Source: Candidatus Izimoplasma sp. ZiA1 | GTDB taxonomy: Bacteria > Bacillota_I > Bacilli_A > Izemoplasmatales > Izemoplasmataceae | Reading direction: 5' to 3' | Length of the DNA: 64,000 nucleotides | Assembly: GCA_002285055.1 (NCBI GenBank) | Contig: NQYJ01000001.1 | Location: 124,001 to 188,000, forward strand | Shown: piece by piece, positions 1 through 9,613 of the stretch | Numbering within the stretch: position 1 is the first letter of the stretch | Layout of the letters: each line of letters begins with the position of its first letter | The notes under the pieces: model-generated | What the model saw: only the letters and a program-made list of their open reading frames with translations | Database searches by the model: none | What the model was told of the DNA's origin: nothing | Made by a program: the position numbers and the translations under genes

Positions 1-228
1 CAAAAATCTCTTTAACGTATAATTTATCTAAATCCATGTTATAGTTATGCTCTGCATTAGCAACAGCTGATTTTAATAACTTTTCAACTACTGGTGATGC
101 GGCTTTAGGAGTTAATCTTAGTATCGCAAAAGCTTCTCCTACTTTTTTACCTCTTATTAGATCAATAACTAATTTAACTTTACGAGAAGAGATGCGTACC
201 ATTTTTGCTTGTGCTTTAGCTTCCATAA
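1..228 (-). CDS. rplV: 50S ribosomal protein L22, 3' end beyond window
   Basis: The reading frame on the minus strand begins with ATG at 228 and runs off the left edge after 76 codons. The visible N-terminal part has the L22 signature: an [14 protein letters not shown] start followed by [13 protein letters not shown] and a SAVANAEHN segment. L22 binds 23S rRNA and lines the peptide exit tunnel. It follows rpsS by 10 bp in the S10 operon, the conserved bacterial position. The C-terminal third, including the tunnel loop, is not visible. Confidence 0.95.
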
Positions 229-238
229 TCTTTCTCCT

Positions 239-520
239 CTACTTTCTTTTTGCCTTTTTATCTTTTTTCTCGTGACCACGATTACTTCTAGTTGGAGAGA
301 ACTCTCCTAATTTATGACCAACCATATCTTCAGTAACATAAACAGGGATATGCTCTTTTCCGTTGTAGACAGCAATTGTATGTCCTACAAACTGAGGAAA
401 AATTGTTGATCTTCTAGACCATGTTTGAATAACTTTTTTCTTTTTTTCTTCACTCATAGCAACCACTTTATTTAATAAGTGATCATCACAGAATGGTCCT
501 TTTTTAATTGAACGTGACAT
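239..520 (-). CDS. rpsS: 30S ribosomal protein S19
   Basis: This 93-residue protein has the normal S19 length and the family core: [10 protein letters not shown] at the N terminus, [23 protein letters not shown] in the centre (split here only by reading), and a [11 protein letters not shown] block near residues 68-78, followed by a basic tail. S19 sits in the head of the small subunit with S13 and contacts 16S rRNA. It lies 18 bp downstream of rplB and 10 bp upstream of rplV, as in other S10 operons. An AGGAGG-type ribosome binding site precedes the ATG. Confidence 0.98.
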   Translation of the reverse strand: MSRSIKKGPFCDDHLLNKVVAMSEEKKKKVIQTWSRRSTIFPQFVGHTIAVYNGKEHIPVYVTEDMVGHKLGEFSPTRSNRGHEKKDKKAKRK

Positions 521-538
521 TATTTAAGTTCCTCCTTT

Positions 539-1366
539 CTATTTCTTGCGTCTCACGATTAATTTATCGCTAGCTTTTTTAGTTTTTCTAGTTTTAAGTC
601 CAAGTGCTGGTTTACCCCAAGGAGTAACTGGGTTTTTACGTCCAATTGGTTGACGTCCTTCCCCACCACCATGTGGATGGTCTACAGGATTCATTACTGA
701 ACCACGTACTGTAGGTTTGATTCCTTTATGTCTGTTTCTACCAGCTTTACCAATATTAACTAACTCGTGGAATTCATTTCCTACTTCTCCAACTGTAGCG
801 CGGCATGTTCCTAAAATTTTTCTTACTTCTCCACTTGCAAGTCTCACTAATACGTATCTGTCTTCACGACCTAATATTTGTGCACTTGTTCCAGCAGAGC
901 GTACTAATTGCCCACCACGACCTGGATATAGTTCAATATTATGAATTGTTGTACCTACAGGTATTTTCATTAAAGGTAATGCATTACCAACGATAATATC
1001 TGCTTTATCTCCTGATTCAATCATCATTCCAACTTCTAACCCTTTTGGAGCTAAAATGTATCTTTTTTCACCATCTGCATAATTAATTAATGCGATGTTA
1101 GAACTTCTGTTTGGATCATATTCGATAGTAGCAACACGACCTGGTACATTATCTTTATTTCTTTTAAAATCAATAATACGGTATTTTCTTTTAGCTCCAC
1201 CACCATGATGGCGAACTGTAATTTTACCTTGGTTATTGCGTCCTGACTTTTTATTTAATTTAACTAATAAAGATTTTTCTGGTTTATCAGTAGTGATTTC
1301 AGCATAATCTAAACTAGTCATATGTCTTAAACCATTAGTCATCGCTTTATATTTCTTTAAAGCCAT
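539..1366 (-). CDS. rplB: 50S ribosomal protein L2
   Basis: The 275-residue product matches L2 over its full length. It has the [18 protein letters not shown] region near residue 45, the [15 protein letters not shown] segment near 150, and the C-terminal [15 protein letters not shown] loop that carries the conserved His near the peptidyl transferase centre. L2 helps subunit joining and the peptidyl transferase site. It sits between rplW and rpsS in standard order, and an AGGAGG site lies just upstream of the ATG. Plus-strand open frames over this gene are shadows. Confidence 0.98.
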   Translation of the reverse strand: MALKKYKAMTNGLRHMTSLDYAEITTDKPEKSLLVKLNKKSGRNNQGKITVRHHGGGAKRKYRIIDFKRNKDNVPGRVATIEYDPNRSSNIALINYADGEKRYILAPKGLEVGMMIESGDKADIIVGNALPLMKIPVGTTIHNIELYPGRGGQLVRSAGTSAQILGREDRYVLVRLASGEVRKILGTCRATVGEVGNEFHELVNIGKAGRNRHKGIKPTVRGSVMNPVDHPHGGGEGRQPIGRKNPVTPWGKPALGLKTRKTKKASDKLIVRRKK

Positions 1367-1390
1367 TTCGGTAACCTCCTTTTTAAATTT

Positions 1391-1675
1391 CTATGCAGCA
1401 AAGATTTCAATTTTACTATCTTTAGCTAATGTAACAATAGCTTTAGTTAGTTCTGGTTTGAAACCTTGATGCTGACCAACTCTTTTTTTCTTTGGAGTAG
1501 TATTTATAACGTTTACTTTAACTACTTTTACATTAAAAAGCTCTTCAACTGCTTTTTTAATTTGTACTTTATTCGCTCTCTTATCTACGCTGAATGTATA
1601 TTTGTTTTGTTCTTCAACTAACAACATTGACTTTTCAGTAATGATAGGGCGTTTAATAATTTCAGATGCTAACAT
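1391..1675 (-). CDS. rplW: 50S ribosomal protein L23
   Basis: This 94-residue protein shows the L23 pattern: [13 protein letters not shown] at the N terminus, [22 protein letters not shown] in the middle (read as two parts), and the [16 protein letters not shown] strand. L23 lies at the tunnel exit and docks trigger factor and the signal recognition particle. Its ATG overlaps the TAA stop of rplD by one base (TAATG), so the two genes are probably translationally coupled. Order and length are ordinary. Confidence 0.97.
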   Translation of the reverse strand: MLASEIIKRPIITEKSMLLVEEQNKYTFSVDKRANKVQIKKAVEELFNVKVVKVNVINTTPKKKRVGQHQGFKPELTKAIVTLAKDSKIEIFAA

Positions 1676-2298
1676 TATCCAAGCACCTCCTCATATTTTT
1701 TAACTGCATCAGCAGTTACAACCATGTTTTTGAATTTCATTAACTCGTAAACACTAGCTTGATCAACTGTTGTTACAGTAATACCAGGAATATTTCTAGA
1801 TGATAACATTACATTTTCATCCATTTGGCTTAAAACGATAATTGTTTTTCCTTGAAGTTTTAGGTTTTCTAATACTTCAATCATTCCCTTAGTTTTAACA
1901 GCCTCTAATGATAATTTATCTAACACTTGGATTTGATTCCCTTGTGCTTTTGAACTTAAAACCGATTTTAAAGCTAAACGGCGAACTTTTCTATTAACTT
2001 TTAAACTATAATCTCTTGGCGTAGGACCAAATACTGTTCCTCCACCAACCCATATTGGTGATCTAGTTGAACCTGAACGAGCACGTCCAGTACCTTTTTG
2101 TTTCCAAGGTTTACGTCCACCACCGCGTACTTCAGTACGAGTTTTTGTTTTATGTGTTCCTTGACGCATAGCAGCTCTTTGCGCTTTTACAACATCATAT
2201 ACTACTTGCTGATTTGGCTCTATGTTAAAAATTGAATCTAATAATTCAATTTCACCAACATTCTGTCCAGTTTGATTCAACAATGCAATTTTTGGCAT
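1675..2298 (-). CDS. rplD: 50S ribosomal protein L4
   Basis: The 207-residue product has the L4 features: the extended loop with [19 protein letters not shown] and [14 protein letters not shown] (residues about 48-80), and a C-terminal Rossmann-like half with [13 protein letters not shown] and [18 protein letters not shown]4 binds 23S rRNA, and its loop reaches the exit tunnel constriction. In E. coli L4 also represses the S10 operon through the leader. Whether it does so here is unknown, although the operon does have a folded leader. The gene lies 25 bp after rplC. Confidence 0.97.
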   Translation of the reverse strand: MPKIALLNQTGQNVGEIELLDSIFNIEPNQQVVYDVVKAQRAAMRQGTHKTKTRTEVRGGGRKPWKQKGTGRARSGSTRSPIWVGGGTVFGPTPRDYSLKVNRKVRRLALKSVLSSKAQGNQIQVLDKLSLEAVKTKGMIEVLENLKLQGKTIIVLSQMDENVMLSSRNIPGITVTTVDQASVYELMKFKNMVVTADAVKKYEEVLG

Positions 2299-2323
2299 TT
2301 TAAATCCTCCTTTCGAAAAGTAA

Positions 2324-3040
2324 TTACTCTACAGATTCTTCTGTAGCTGCGTTATTAACTTGTGTTTCTTCTTTTGATACAATAAAGTTATTTGGATCTA
2401 GTGGTTCAACTTTAGCAGCTTTAACACCATGTTTAACAACTACTAAACCTTTTTTAGGTCCAGGTATTCCACCTTTAATTAATAATAAGTTTCTTTCTAA
2501 ATCTACTTTAACAATTTCAAGATTCTGAATTGTTACAGTTTGAACTCCCATGTGTCCTGGTAATTTTTTACCTTTTCTTACATGGTTTGGATCAATCGAT
2601 CCCATCGAACCTGGTCTTCTGTGATAACGAGAACCATGGGCCATTGGCCCGCGCGATTGGTTATGACGTTTAATAGAACCCTGGAATCCTTTACCTTTTG
2701 AAGTCCCAGTAACGTCAATGATTTCTCCTTCTTCAAATATATTAACCCTAATCTCTTGACCTACTTCGAAATTGTACAGTTCACTTCCTGCCATTTCTTT
2801 TAAGTAGCGCTTAGGTTGTGAGTTTGATTTAGCTAAATGCCCTAATTCTGGTTTATTTGCTAATTTAACTCGTTTGTCTTTGAAGCCTAATTGTAATGCT
2901 TCGTAACCATCATTTTCCATTGTTTTCTTTTGTAGAACTACGTTAGGGTCACAACTTACAACAGTTACTGGTACTAATCTACCTTCATCGTTAAAGATTT
3001 GTGTCATTCCTAGTTTTGTTCCTAAGATACCTTTGGCCAT
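2324..3040 (-). CDS. rplC: 50S ribosomal protein L3
   Basis: The product has 238 residues, with the L3 start [16 protein letters not shown], the central [18 protein letters not shown] segment, and the [12 protein letters not shown] loop that approaches the peptidyl transferase centre. The last 25 or so residues form an acidic, Asn-rich extension ([16 protein letters not shown]) beyond the usual end at about 210 residues. Such tails are variable in L3. The gene is 16 bp downstream of rpsJ with an AGGAGG site. Confidence 0.97.
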   Translation of the reverse strand: MAKGILGTKLGMTQIFNDEGRLVPVTVVSCDPNVVLQKKTMENDGYEALQLGFKDKRVKLANKPELGHLAKSNSQPKRYLKEMAGSELYNFEVGQEIRVNIFEEGEIIDVTGTSKGKGFQGSIKRHNQSRGPMAHGSRYHRRPGSMGSIDPNHVRKGKKLPGHMGVQTVTIQNLEIVKVDLERNLLLIKGGIPGPKKGLVVVKHGVKAAKVEPLDPNNFIVSKEETQVNNAATEESVE

Positions 3041-3056
3041 GAGTACACCTCCTAAA

Positions 3057-3362
3057 TTATTTTAAAATAATATCTACACCAGATGGTAAGTCTAAGTGCA
3101 TTAATGCATCGATAGTTTGTGGAGTTGGATCCATAATATCGATAAGACGTTTATGTGTACGTCTTTCAAATTGTTCACGTGAAGTTTTGTTAACATGAAC
3201 TGATCTTAAAATTGTGAATATTTCCCTTTCAGTTGGTAAAGGAATCGGTCCTGAAATTTTAGAACCTGTTTTCTTAGCTGTTTCAACAATTTTAAGTGCA
3301 GATTGATCTAATAATCTATGATCATAAGATTTCAATCTAATTCTAATTTTTTGATTTGCCAT
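3057..3362 (-). CDS. rpsJ: 30S ribosomal protein S10
   Basis: This is the first gene of the S10 operon. Its 101 residues have the typical S10 motifs: [18 protein letters not shown], the SGPIPLPTE loop and the [17 protein letters not shown] region. S10 belongs to the 30S head and also joins the NusB antitermination complex. The ATG follows an AAAGGAGGAC binding site. About 130 bases of structured leader and a promoter lie upstream (3363-3530). Confidence 0.98.
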   Translation of the reverse strand: MANQKIRIRLKSYDHRLLDQSALKIVETAKKTGSKISGPIPLPTEREIFTILRSVHVNKTSREQFERRTHKRLIDIMDPTPQTIDALMHLDLPSGVDIILK

Positions 3363-3497
3363 AATTTCTTTGTCCTCCTTTCGCCTATATTGAATATAGA
3401 CTTGCTCAATGAGAATTACCTGACATTCGGGTCAAGACAACGCCTTTCCGTGTGTCAGCAACCTCCCACTTCCTTGCCTGACTCTGGCGTGAGTCTT
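3363..3497 (-). promoter_or_regulatory. structured 5' leader of the S10 operon
   Basis: Between the predicted start point (about 3495) and rpsJ the minus-strand RNA can fold into several hairpins. A GACTC/GAGTC stem closes a six-base loop at 3480-3495. An eight-pair stem forms between GTCAGGCAA and TTGCTGAC (3463-3485, one bulged G). A short stem pairs GACA with TGTC (about 3434-3463), and a TGAC/GTCA hairpin lies near 3421-3435. The run GGGAGGTTGCTGACACAC resembles leaders seen before rpsJ in other Firmicutes. I infer an autoregulatory leader but cannot say which protein binds it. Confidence 0.6.
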
Positions 3498-3501
3498 TGA
3501 T

Positions 3502-3530
3502 ATCTTACCAAATTTAGAAACTCATTGCAA
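3502..3530 (-). promoter_or_regulatory. sigma-A type promoter of the S10 operon
   Basis: On the minus strand TTGCAA (3525-3530) and TAAGAT (3502-3507) are separated by exactly 17 bases. This gives a transcript starting near 3495 with a leader of about 130 nt before rpsJ. Confidence 0.75.
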
Positions 3531-3637
3531 GAACTTTTTGCATTTATTTTATTCTTTTTATCCTTATATATATATACATGAATTTTTGCACCTTAAAAAT
3601 TGGCTTTTATATCGTTTAAAAATAATCAAAAAAATTA

Positions 3638-3646
3638 TGTTATAAT
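3638..3646 (+). promoter_or_regulatory. extended -10 promoter of the Crp/Fnr-family gene
   Basis: TGTTATAAT is a perfect TGn-extended -10 element. It lies 37 bases before the ATG at 3683. The -35 region is only weakly conserved (A/T-rich). Confidence 0.6.
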
Positions 3647-3682
3647 ATGAATATGTAACTTTTGTTACGAAAGGGTGATAAT

Positions 3683-4300
3683 ATGAAAATAACAGATTGT
3701 AAGCTTTTTGAAAATACAAACATAGATCTAAGTAAGTTTGAGATTAAGAACTACTCAAACAACAAAGTTATAGCAGAGGAAGGTGATGTAAGTACATCAA
3801 TTGGTATATTATTAAGTGGAAAAGTTAATGTAAAAGCATATACTTCTGGTGGAAAAAACTTCACAGTTAACACTTTAACTGAGGGACAGTTGTTTGGAGA
3901 TATGCTTCTATATTCAGACGATTACAATACTTATCCTGGTTCTTTAGTATCAGTTGGAGAAACTATAATATTATATATGAGTAATAATGAATTTAAGACC
4001 TTACTTCATTCAAATCAAGCTCTATGTACAAATTTCTTAAGATTACTGAGTAATAAAGCTCTTTCTGTTACTATGAAAAGTAAACTATTATCCCAAGATT
4101 CATTACGTGATAAAATCCTTTTCTTCTTAACGCAAGAAAAACGAAAACAAGCATCAAATTCAATTAAATTAAATATGACAAAAGAAGATTTAGCCAACTT
4201 ACTGTATACGCAAAGACCCTCTTTAAGTAGAGAACTAAAACATATGAAAAATGAAGGTTTAATAGATTATGATCGTTACACAATTACAATAAAAAAATAA
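3683..4300 (+). CDS. Crp/Fnr family transcriptional regulator
   Basis: The start is ATG 3683 behind AAAGGGTGA. An in-frame TTG at 3662 is less likely. About 205 residues hold an N-terminal cyclic-nucleotide-type beta-barrel (roughly residues 15-115, with GILLSGKVNVKAY and EGQLFGDMLLY) and a C-terminal winged helix with the Crp-type recognition segment LANLLYTQRPSLSRELKHMK. The FNR iron-sulphur cysteine set is missing; only two separated Cys are seen, so oxygen sensing by a cluster is unlikely. It converges on the arginine/ornithine operon, and ArcR-type Crp/Fnr regulators are known to control arc genes. A role in that operon is inference from position. Confidence 0.85.
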   Translation: MKITDCKLFENTNIDLSKFEIKNYSNNKVIAEEGDVSTSIGILLSGKVNVKAYTSGGKNFTVNTLTEGQLFGDMLLYSDDYNTYPGSLVSVGETIILYMSNNEFKTLLHSNQALCTNFLRLLSNKALSVTMKSKLLSQDSLRDKILFFLTQEKRKQASNSIKLNMTKEDLANLLYTQRPSLSRELKHMKNEGLIDYDRYTITIKK

Positions 4301-4326
4301 GGTTAGCCTAGGCTAACCTTTTATTA
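4299..4326. terminator. bidirectional terminator between regulator and arcC
   Basis: A perfect 22-base palindrome (4299-4320, core GGTTAGCCTAGGCTAACC) is flanked by T-rich sequence on both strands. It serves both the plus-strand regulator and the minus-strand arc/ort operon. The arcC stop codon lies inside the hairpin. Confidence 0.85.
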
Positions 4327-5227
4327 TTGTTCCAGCTTTTAATTCAAAAGCTTCTTTGGCGTTGTTCAACGACGCAATTACAGCTGTCTTACCATCTTTT
4401 GCAAAGTTAATACAAGCTTTAATTTTAGGCAACATTGATCCTTCTGCAAACTGTTTTTGATCTATATATTCTTTTAATTCTGGAATTGTAATTTCATCTA
4501 ATTGCTTTTGATTTTCTTTACCGAAATTTACATAAACATTATCAACTGCAGTTAAAATATATAAGTAATCCGCATTAACCAACTCACCGATTTTTGCTGA
4601 AGCATTGTCTTTATCAATTACAGCTGGTACACCAGTTAAAATCCCATTATGACTTGTTACTGGAATTCCTCCTCCACCAACTGTAATTACTATGTGATTT
4701 GCGTTAAGTAGAGAATCGATGATTTCTTTTTCCTTAACATCAATTGGCATAGGGCTTGGAACTACTCTTCTATAACCACGTCCTGAATCCTCAACCATTA
4801 TATAATCATTTTCTTTAGCTAAAACATCAGCTTCTTCTTTAGTATAAAAACTACCAATTGGTTTTGTAGGATTTTGGAAAGCAGAATCGTTTTCATCAAC
4901 AATAACTTGAGTAACTATTGATGCAATTGATTTATTAATGTTTTGTCTAGTCAGTTCATTAGCTATCGCGTTTTGCATATGATAACCAATATAACCTTGC
5001 GACATTGCCCCACACTCTGGGAAAGGCATTAAAGGTGTTGATTTTGACTCACCAAATGCAAGATTAATCATACCTACTTGAGGTCCATTACCGTGGGCAA
5101 TGATTACTTCATGACCACTTTTAATTAATTCCACAATTGGAGTTGAAACATTCTTAAGAAGGTTTTTTTGTTCTTCAGCATTTTTTCCTAGTGCATTCCC
5201 ACCTAAGCTTACTACTATTCTACTCAT
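4313..5227 (-). CDS. arcC: carbamate kinase
   Basis: Carbamate kinase transfers the phosphate of carbamoyl phosphate to ADP, giving ATP, CO2 and ammonia. It is the energy-yielding step of the arginine deiminase pathway. The roughly 305-residue product has the amino acid kinase fold: the VSLGGNALG start, AHGNGPQVG near residue 48, the VVPSPMP motif, [11 protein letters not shown], and the [11 protein letters not shown] segment. The start is taken as ATG 5227, which overlaps the arcB stop by 8 bp; a GTG at 5236 is the alternative. It is the last gene of the 12-gene operon. Confidence 0.96.
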   Translation of the reverse strand: MSRIVVSLGGNALGKNAEEQKNLLKNVSTPIVELIKSGHEVIIAHGNGPQVGMINLAFGESKSTPLMPFPECGAMSQGYIGYHMQNAIANELTRQNINKSIASIVTQVIVDENDSAFQNPTKPIGSFYTKEEADVLAKENDYIMVEDSGRGYRRVVPSPMPIDVKEKEIIDSLLNANHIVITVGGGGIPVTSHNGILTGVPAVIDKDNASAKIGELVNADYLYILTAVDNVYVNFGKENQKQLDEITIPELKEYIDQKQFAEGSMLPKIKACINFAKDGKTAVIASLNNAKEAFELKAGTIIKG

Positions 5228-6239
5228 ATGACTCACGTAAAGTAGCTAACATAACCGCTTTGATAGTGTGCATTCTGTTTTCTGCTTCTTGGAATACTAC
5301 TGAACATTCAGATTCAATAACTTCATCAGTAACTTCCATTTCTCCGTTTTTAACTTTAGGGAATTTGTCTCCAAATCCTTCTGCAATCTTTTTACCAACC
5401 TCAGTATCTTTACCATGGAAAGCAGGTAGGCAATGCATAAATATTGCTGTATCTTTAGCATTATTCATCATTTCCATATCAACTTGGTATTCATTAAGTT
5501 GTGCAATTCTTGTTTCCCAAACTTCTTTAGGCTCACCCATTGATACCCATACATCTGCATAAACAACATCTGCATTTTTTGTACCTTCCATTTTATCTTC
5601 AGTAAAATGGATAGTAGAACCATGCTCTTTTGCAATTTCTAAACATGTATCAATTAGTTTTTGATCTGGCCATAACTCTTTTGGAGCAACTCCTGTAAAG
5701 TTTAGTCCTTGTTTTGCTGCTCCTATCATTAAACTATTACCCATGTTATTTCTTGAATCACCAACATATGTAAAATTAATTCCTTTTAATTTTCCAAAAA
5801 CTTCTTTTATTGTTAAAAAATCAGCTAAGATTTGAGTTGGATGGTAAACATCAGTTAATCCATTCCATACAGGTACTCCTGCATTTGCTCCAAGAGCTTC
5901 AACATCACTTTGTTTATAACCTCTAAACTCGATACCATCATACATTCTTCCTAAAACTCTTGCAGTATCTTTAACTGATTCTTTTGTATTCATTTGTGAA
6001 CCATTTGGTCCTAAATATGTAACTCCCATACCTAAATCCATTGCTCCTACTTCAAATGCACATCTTGTTCTAGTCGAGTCTTTTTGGAACAATAAAACAA
6101 CATTTTTATCTGATAGTACTTTGTGTTCTTTCCCATTATATTTATCTTCTTTAAGTTTCGCAGATAAATTAATTAAATGAGTGATTTCTTCACTAGTGAA
6201 ATCCAATAACGTAATAAAATTTCTTCCTTTTAAATTCAT
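5220..6239 (-). CDS. arcB: ornithine carbamoyltransferase (catabolic)
   Basis: This enzyme catalyses phosphorolysis of citrulline to ornithine and carbamoyl phosphate when acting catabolically. The 339-residue protein has the carbamoyl phosphate binding motif STRTRCAFE (about residues 54-62), the FRGYKQ and HPTQILADF segments, and the ornithine-binding [10 protein letters not shown] motif near residue 270. Length fits the family. The position between arcA and arcC argues for the catabolic ArcB role rather than biosynthetic ArgF. The gap to arcA is 22 bp, with a GGAGG site. Confidence 0.95.
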   Translation of the reverse strand: MNLKGRNFITLLDFTSEEITHLINLSAKLKEDKYNGKEHKVLSDKNVVLLFQKDSTRTRCAFEVGAMDLGMGVTYLGPNGSQMNTKESVKDTARVLGRMYDGIEFRGYKQSDVEALGANAGVPVWNGLTDVYHPTQILADFLTIKEVFGKLKGINFTYVGDSRNNMGNSLMIGAAKQGLNFTGVAPKELWPDQKLIDTCLEIAKEHGSTIHFTEDKMEGTKNADVVYADVWVSMGEPKEVWETRIAQLNEYQVDMEMMNNAKDTAIFMHCLPAFHGKDTEVGKKIAEGFGDKFPKVKNGEMEVTDEVIESECSVVFQEAENRMHTIKAVMLATLRESYE

Positions 6240-6261
6240 TTCTTTTCCTCCAAATAATCTT

Positions 6262-7476
6262 TTATATTTTTTCTCTAAATAATGGCATACTCATACATCT
6301 AGGTCCACCACGACCTCTAGATAATTCACTAGATGGAATTTCTAAAACAGTAATGCCGTTTTTTCTCAACATATCATTTGTTACATGGTTTCTTGAATAC
6401 ACAATAACTTTACCTGGTTCAACGGCAAGGGTATTAGCTCCATCATTCCATTGTTCTCTACCACTTGTAATCATGTCATCTCCACCACAATTGATTAATT
6501 TAATCTCAGTATGCAGGTGTTTTTTCAATATATCTTCAAGTGTAGATACCACTTTTGTAACTTTAATTTTTTCATTTTCCTTAGTTATCTCAAAAACAGT
6601 TAAATGCTTCATAATCAATGGGTGAATTGTAAAAACCCCATAATCAATTTGAGTAAACACTGTATCAAGATGCATAAATGCTCTTGTTTTTGGGATGTTA
6701 AAGGCTAGTATTGTTTCAAATGTTTCATCAGACTCAAAAATAGAGCCAGCTAAGTGTTCAATCGCTCTTGGATCGGTTCTTTTTGAAATTCCAATAGCCA
6801 ATGTTTTACTATTTAAAACAAGCATATCTCCACCTTCACTATTATATCTATCATATCGATTATAGTATCTAGGTATCTCTTCGTTCTCAAAACGAGGATG
6901 ATATTTAAACATATAATCACTAAAAATAGTCTCTCTAGCTCTAGTATCAGTATACATTTTGTTTATTGAAACACCTCTTCCAATTGTAGCAAATGGATCT
7001 CTTTGAAACAAAATATTAGGCATGGGATCTGTGTAGAAGGGATACTCATTTTCTAACATATCCATAATTGAGTTATTTTTAACTAATTTAACCTCGTTTG
7101 TTCTAATTCCTTCTATCATTTTCTCAACAATTTCCTCAAATGTCATATTAGCTAAATAATTATAAATTGCGTCCTTAACTGCTTTAGATAATATGTGCGA
7201 CTCTTCAATAAATTGATTAAGAAAATTAGATAATACCTCAGGATGATTTTCCAATGACTCAACAACCATATCTTTGATATACAATACTTCAACACCTTCA
7301 TCACGTAACGTCTTAGCAAAAAAATCATGTTCCTCTTGCGCAACTTTTAAATAAGGGATGTCATCAAAAAGTAACCTCTCTAAGATATCGGGAGTTAAGT
7401 TCTCTAATTCCTTACCTGGTCTATGTAAAAGCACTGTTTTAAGTTTTCCAATTTCTGAGTAAACTTGTATCTTCAT
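6262..7476 (-). CDS. arcA: arginine deiminase
   Basis: Arginine deiminase hydrolyses arginine to citrulline and ammonia, the first step of the ADI pathway. The 404-residue protein has the guanidino-group-modifying fold motifs: [14 protein letters not shown] at the N terminus, [11 protein letters not shown] with the catalytic region Asp, [12 protein letters not shown] with the catalytic His, and the C-terminal [13 protein letters not shown] segment with the nucleophilic Cys. Its ATG follows a GGAAGTGA site and lies 15 bp after alr, so it reads on from the ornithine genes. No arginine/ornithine antiporter (arcD) is present in the window. Confidence 0.97.
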   Translation of the reverse strand: MKIQVYSEIGKLKTVLLHRPGKELENLTPDILERLLFDDIPYLKVAQEEHDFFAKTLRDEGVEVLYIKDMVVESLENHPEVLSNFLNQFIEESHILSKAVKDAIYNYLANMTFEEIVEKMIEGIRTNEVKLVKNNSIMDMLENEYPFYTDPMPNILFQRDPFATIGRGVSINKMYTDTRARETIFSDYMFKYHPRFENEEIPRYYNRYDRYNSEGGDMLVLNSKTLAIGISKRTDPRAIEHLAGSIFESDETFETILAFNIPKTRAFMHLDTVFTQIDYGVFTIHPLIMKHLTVFEITKENEKIKVTKVVSTLEDILKKHLHTEIKLINCGGDDMITSGREQWNDGANTLAVEPGKVIVYSRNHVTNDMLRKNGITVLEIPSSELSRGRGGPRCMSMPLFREKI

Positions 7477-7491
7477 AAATTCACTTCCTTT

Positions 7492-8565
7492 CTAAATATA
7501 CTCTCTAGGAACCCTAGATGTTATTTGGCATACAACCTCGTAATTAATTGTATTGTTTCTTGTAGCAACATCGTCTATCGAAATTATACCACCAAAGAGG
7601 GTAACAGTATCATTATATTTAATAGTTTTATCTATTTCTATAAACATTTGATCCATACATATAGTACCAATTGTATTAAATGATTTACCATTGATTTCAG
7701 CAATAGAATCTCTGTTTTGTCTTAAAAATCCATCAGCATATCCTATTGGTAAGACACCTACTAGAATATTTTCTTTTGCTTGATAAGTAATTCCGTATCC
7801 TAAATACTCACCTTTTGCCAGTTCTTTAATTTCTGATATCACTGTTTTTAGTTTGAAAGCTGGTTTTAACAATGACATACCTTTATCAAGTGTTAACCCA
7901 TATAAAGAAATTCCTAAACGACAATGGGTTGTAAATGAAATGTTTTGTTCATACTTGATTGTTGAACTAGAATTTGAGGCATGTATCATTTTAAAATCAT
8001 AATCAATGGTAGCTAATATTTTTTTGAAATTATCCAATTGAAACTGATAGTATTTCTCATCTGAATCTGCAGTCGCAAAATGAGTGAAAATACCTTCAAT
8101 ATTTATATATGAGTTTTTGCCTATATTTTTGATTACTTCTTTAATAACAAGACCATCCTTAAAACCTAAACGGTTCATACCGGTATCGACTTTTAAATGT
8201 ATCGATAACTCATCATCAAACTCCAAAAGTCCTTGATATTGGAATTCGTTGCTAATTGTTAGTGTTATCTTATTGCTTGATGCAGTAGCAAAATCATTTG
8301 GCATAACTACACCCATTACAAGAATGTTAACATCTGGAAAAACTTCTTTAATCTCCAGCGCTTCTTCTAACAAAGAAACGCAAAAGTAATTAACATCTAA
8401 ACTTACTAATTTTCTAACAACTTCGATTACACCATGTCCATAGGCGTTTGCTTTAACTACTGGCATAATACTTTTATTTTTTAATAACGATTTAACATAG
8501 TTATAATTAGACTCAATATTGTTTAAGTTTATCTCGGCATAAGTTCCTCGAAATCTATTACTCAT
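7492..8565 (-). CDS. alr: alanine racemase
   Basis: This is a fold-type III PLP enzyme. Near the N terminus MPVVKANAYGHG carries the PLP lysine (about residue 38), and HCRLGISLYG, GYGITYQA and VLPIGYADGF are the usual downstream blocks. TICMDQMFI and the FGG segment complete the C-terminal domain. The start is placed at ATG 8565 (GGAAAAG upstream); an ATG at 8580 would lengthen the overlap with orr. The gene lies inside the ornithine operon. Because 2-amino-4-oxopentanoate thiolase is reported to release D-alanine, conversion of D- to L-alanine is a likely job here (inference). Confidence 0.9.
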   Translation of the reverse strand: MSNRFRGTYAEINLNNIESNYNYVKSLLKNKSIMPVVKANAYGHGVIEVVRKLVSLDVNYFCVSLLEEALEIKEVFPDVNILVMGVVMPNDFATASSNKITLTISNEFQYQGLLEFDDELSIHLKVDTGMNRLGFKDGLVIKEVIKNIGKNSYINIEGIFTHFATADSDEKYYQFQLDNFKKILATIDYDFKMIHASNSSSTIKYEQNISFTTHCRLGISLYGLTLDKGMSLLKPAFKLKTVISEIKELAKGEYLGYGITYQAKENILVGVLPIGYADGFLRQNRDSIAEINGKSFNTIGTICMDQMFIEIDKTIKYNDTVTLFGGIISIDDVATRNNTINYEVVCQITSRVPREYI

Positions 8566-9613
8566 ATTTCTTTTCCACATATTTTGATGTAAACAAACTC
8601 AAAACACTTCCATATGTCAAATTAAACTTAATAATATCTCCTACCTGATAATCTTTCTCAGCCTTTGATAAATCTAAAATTATGTGATCACTACTACTTC
8701 CTAAAATATCAATGACATCTAAAGGTATTAAATCGTTATAATCAACATCTTGTCTCCCAATTGAAATAATTCCTCTTTTATGATTTCCAATATCGATAAA
8801 AGATGGTTTTTCTCCAAAAGCATTCATACCAATTTCACCAATTGGTAGAGATGGTTTATTTTTCACTTCAATTAGTTCTGCTTCCAATGTAAATACATCA
8901 TTATACATATCATCAATATAATCACCATATGCAGTTTCTCGACCTAAAACCAAGGCTTCACCTATTCTTAAATTATTTATAAAATCAGGTAATTTAGAAT
9001 TAATTAGTAAATCAATACTTGAACTATTACCTCCGGTTATCAAACTTGGGTAAAAGCCAGTATCCTCTTTAATTTTATTGATAATAACCCTAAATTTTTC
9101 ATATGTTTTTGTAGTTGGAATTACTCCACCATAACAAGTAAGATTAGTCCCTAACCCGATAAGTTTAATGAACTTCAGTTTTTTAATTTCTTCAATATTA
9201 TCCCTTAGTTCTTTATAATCAAATATTCCCTCTCTTAAATCACCTAGATCAATCATTAAAATAATTTCATGAGTTTTACCAAGTGCAAAGCCAGCTTCAT
9301 TCAGTTTCCTAATAGTTAATATTTCCGAATTCAAACTGATATCAGAATAGTGAACAGTATCGAGAACATCTGAAATTGATGGTAATCTTAACAACACTTT
9401 TTTCTTAGTTGTTACCATTTTCTTTAAATTTTCAAGTCTTGAATCAGCTATAAATTCCACATCGCTACAGTTAATAATATCAATTAGATTTTGTTCAGCA
9501 CAAAAAACCTTTGATACAGCCATCGTAGAAAGGTTAAATTTACCCATCAAACTTAAAATCGAATTTAAATTATGTTTGAATTTATTTGTATCAATTTTTA
9601 GAAGTGGATACAT
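8558..9613 (-). CDS. orr: ornithine racemase (alanine racemase N-terminal family)
   Basis: Ornithine racemase makes D-ornithine, the substrate of the aminomutase OraSE. The roughly 350-residue protein belongs to the PLP-dependent racemase family: the MAVSKVFCAE segment near residue 35 carries the PLP lysine, followed by FIADSRLENLKKM, MIDLGDLREG and LITGGNSSSIDLL. It clearly differs from the adjacent Alr. ATG 9613 is preferred because GGAG lies 9 bases before it; the stop overlaps alr by 8 bp and the start overlaps the mutL-like gene. Placement beside oraSE supports ornithine as substrate. Confidence 0.88.
   Translation of the reverse strand: MYPLLKIDTNKFKHNLNSILSLMGKFNLSTMAVSKVFCAEQNLIDIINCSDVEFIADSRLENLKKMVTTKKKVLLRLPSISDVLDTVHYSDISLNSEILTIRKLNEAGFALGKTHEIILMIDLGDLREGIFDYKELRDNIEEIKKLKFIKLIGLGTNLTCYGGVIPTTKTYEKFRVIINKIKEDTGFYPSLITGGNSSSIDLLINSKLPDFINNLRIGEALVLGRETAYGDYIDDMYNDVFTLEAELIEVKNKPSLPIGEIGMNAFGEKPSFIDIGNHKRGIISIGRQDVDYNDLIPLDVIDILGSSSDHIILDLSKAEKDYQVGDIIKFNLTYGSVLSLFTSKYVEKKYE

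Noticed and set aside
3170..3190. parS-like CACGTG with partial flanks (TTGTTCACGTGAAGTT)
   Set aside because: Only about 11 of 16 positions fit the parS consensus, and the bases code for conserved S10 residues.
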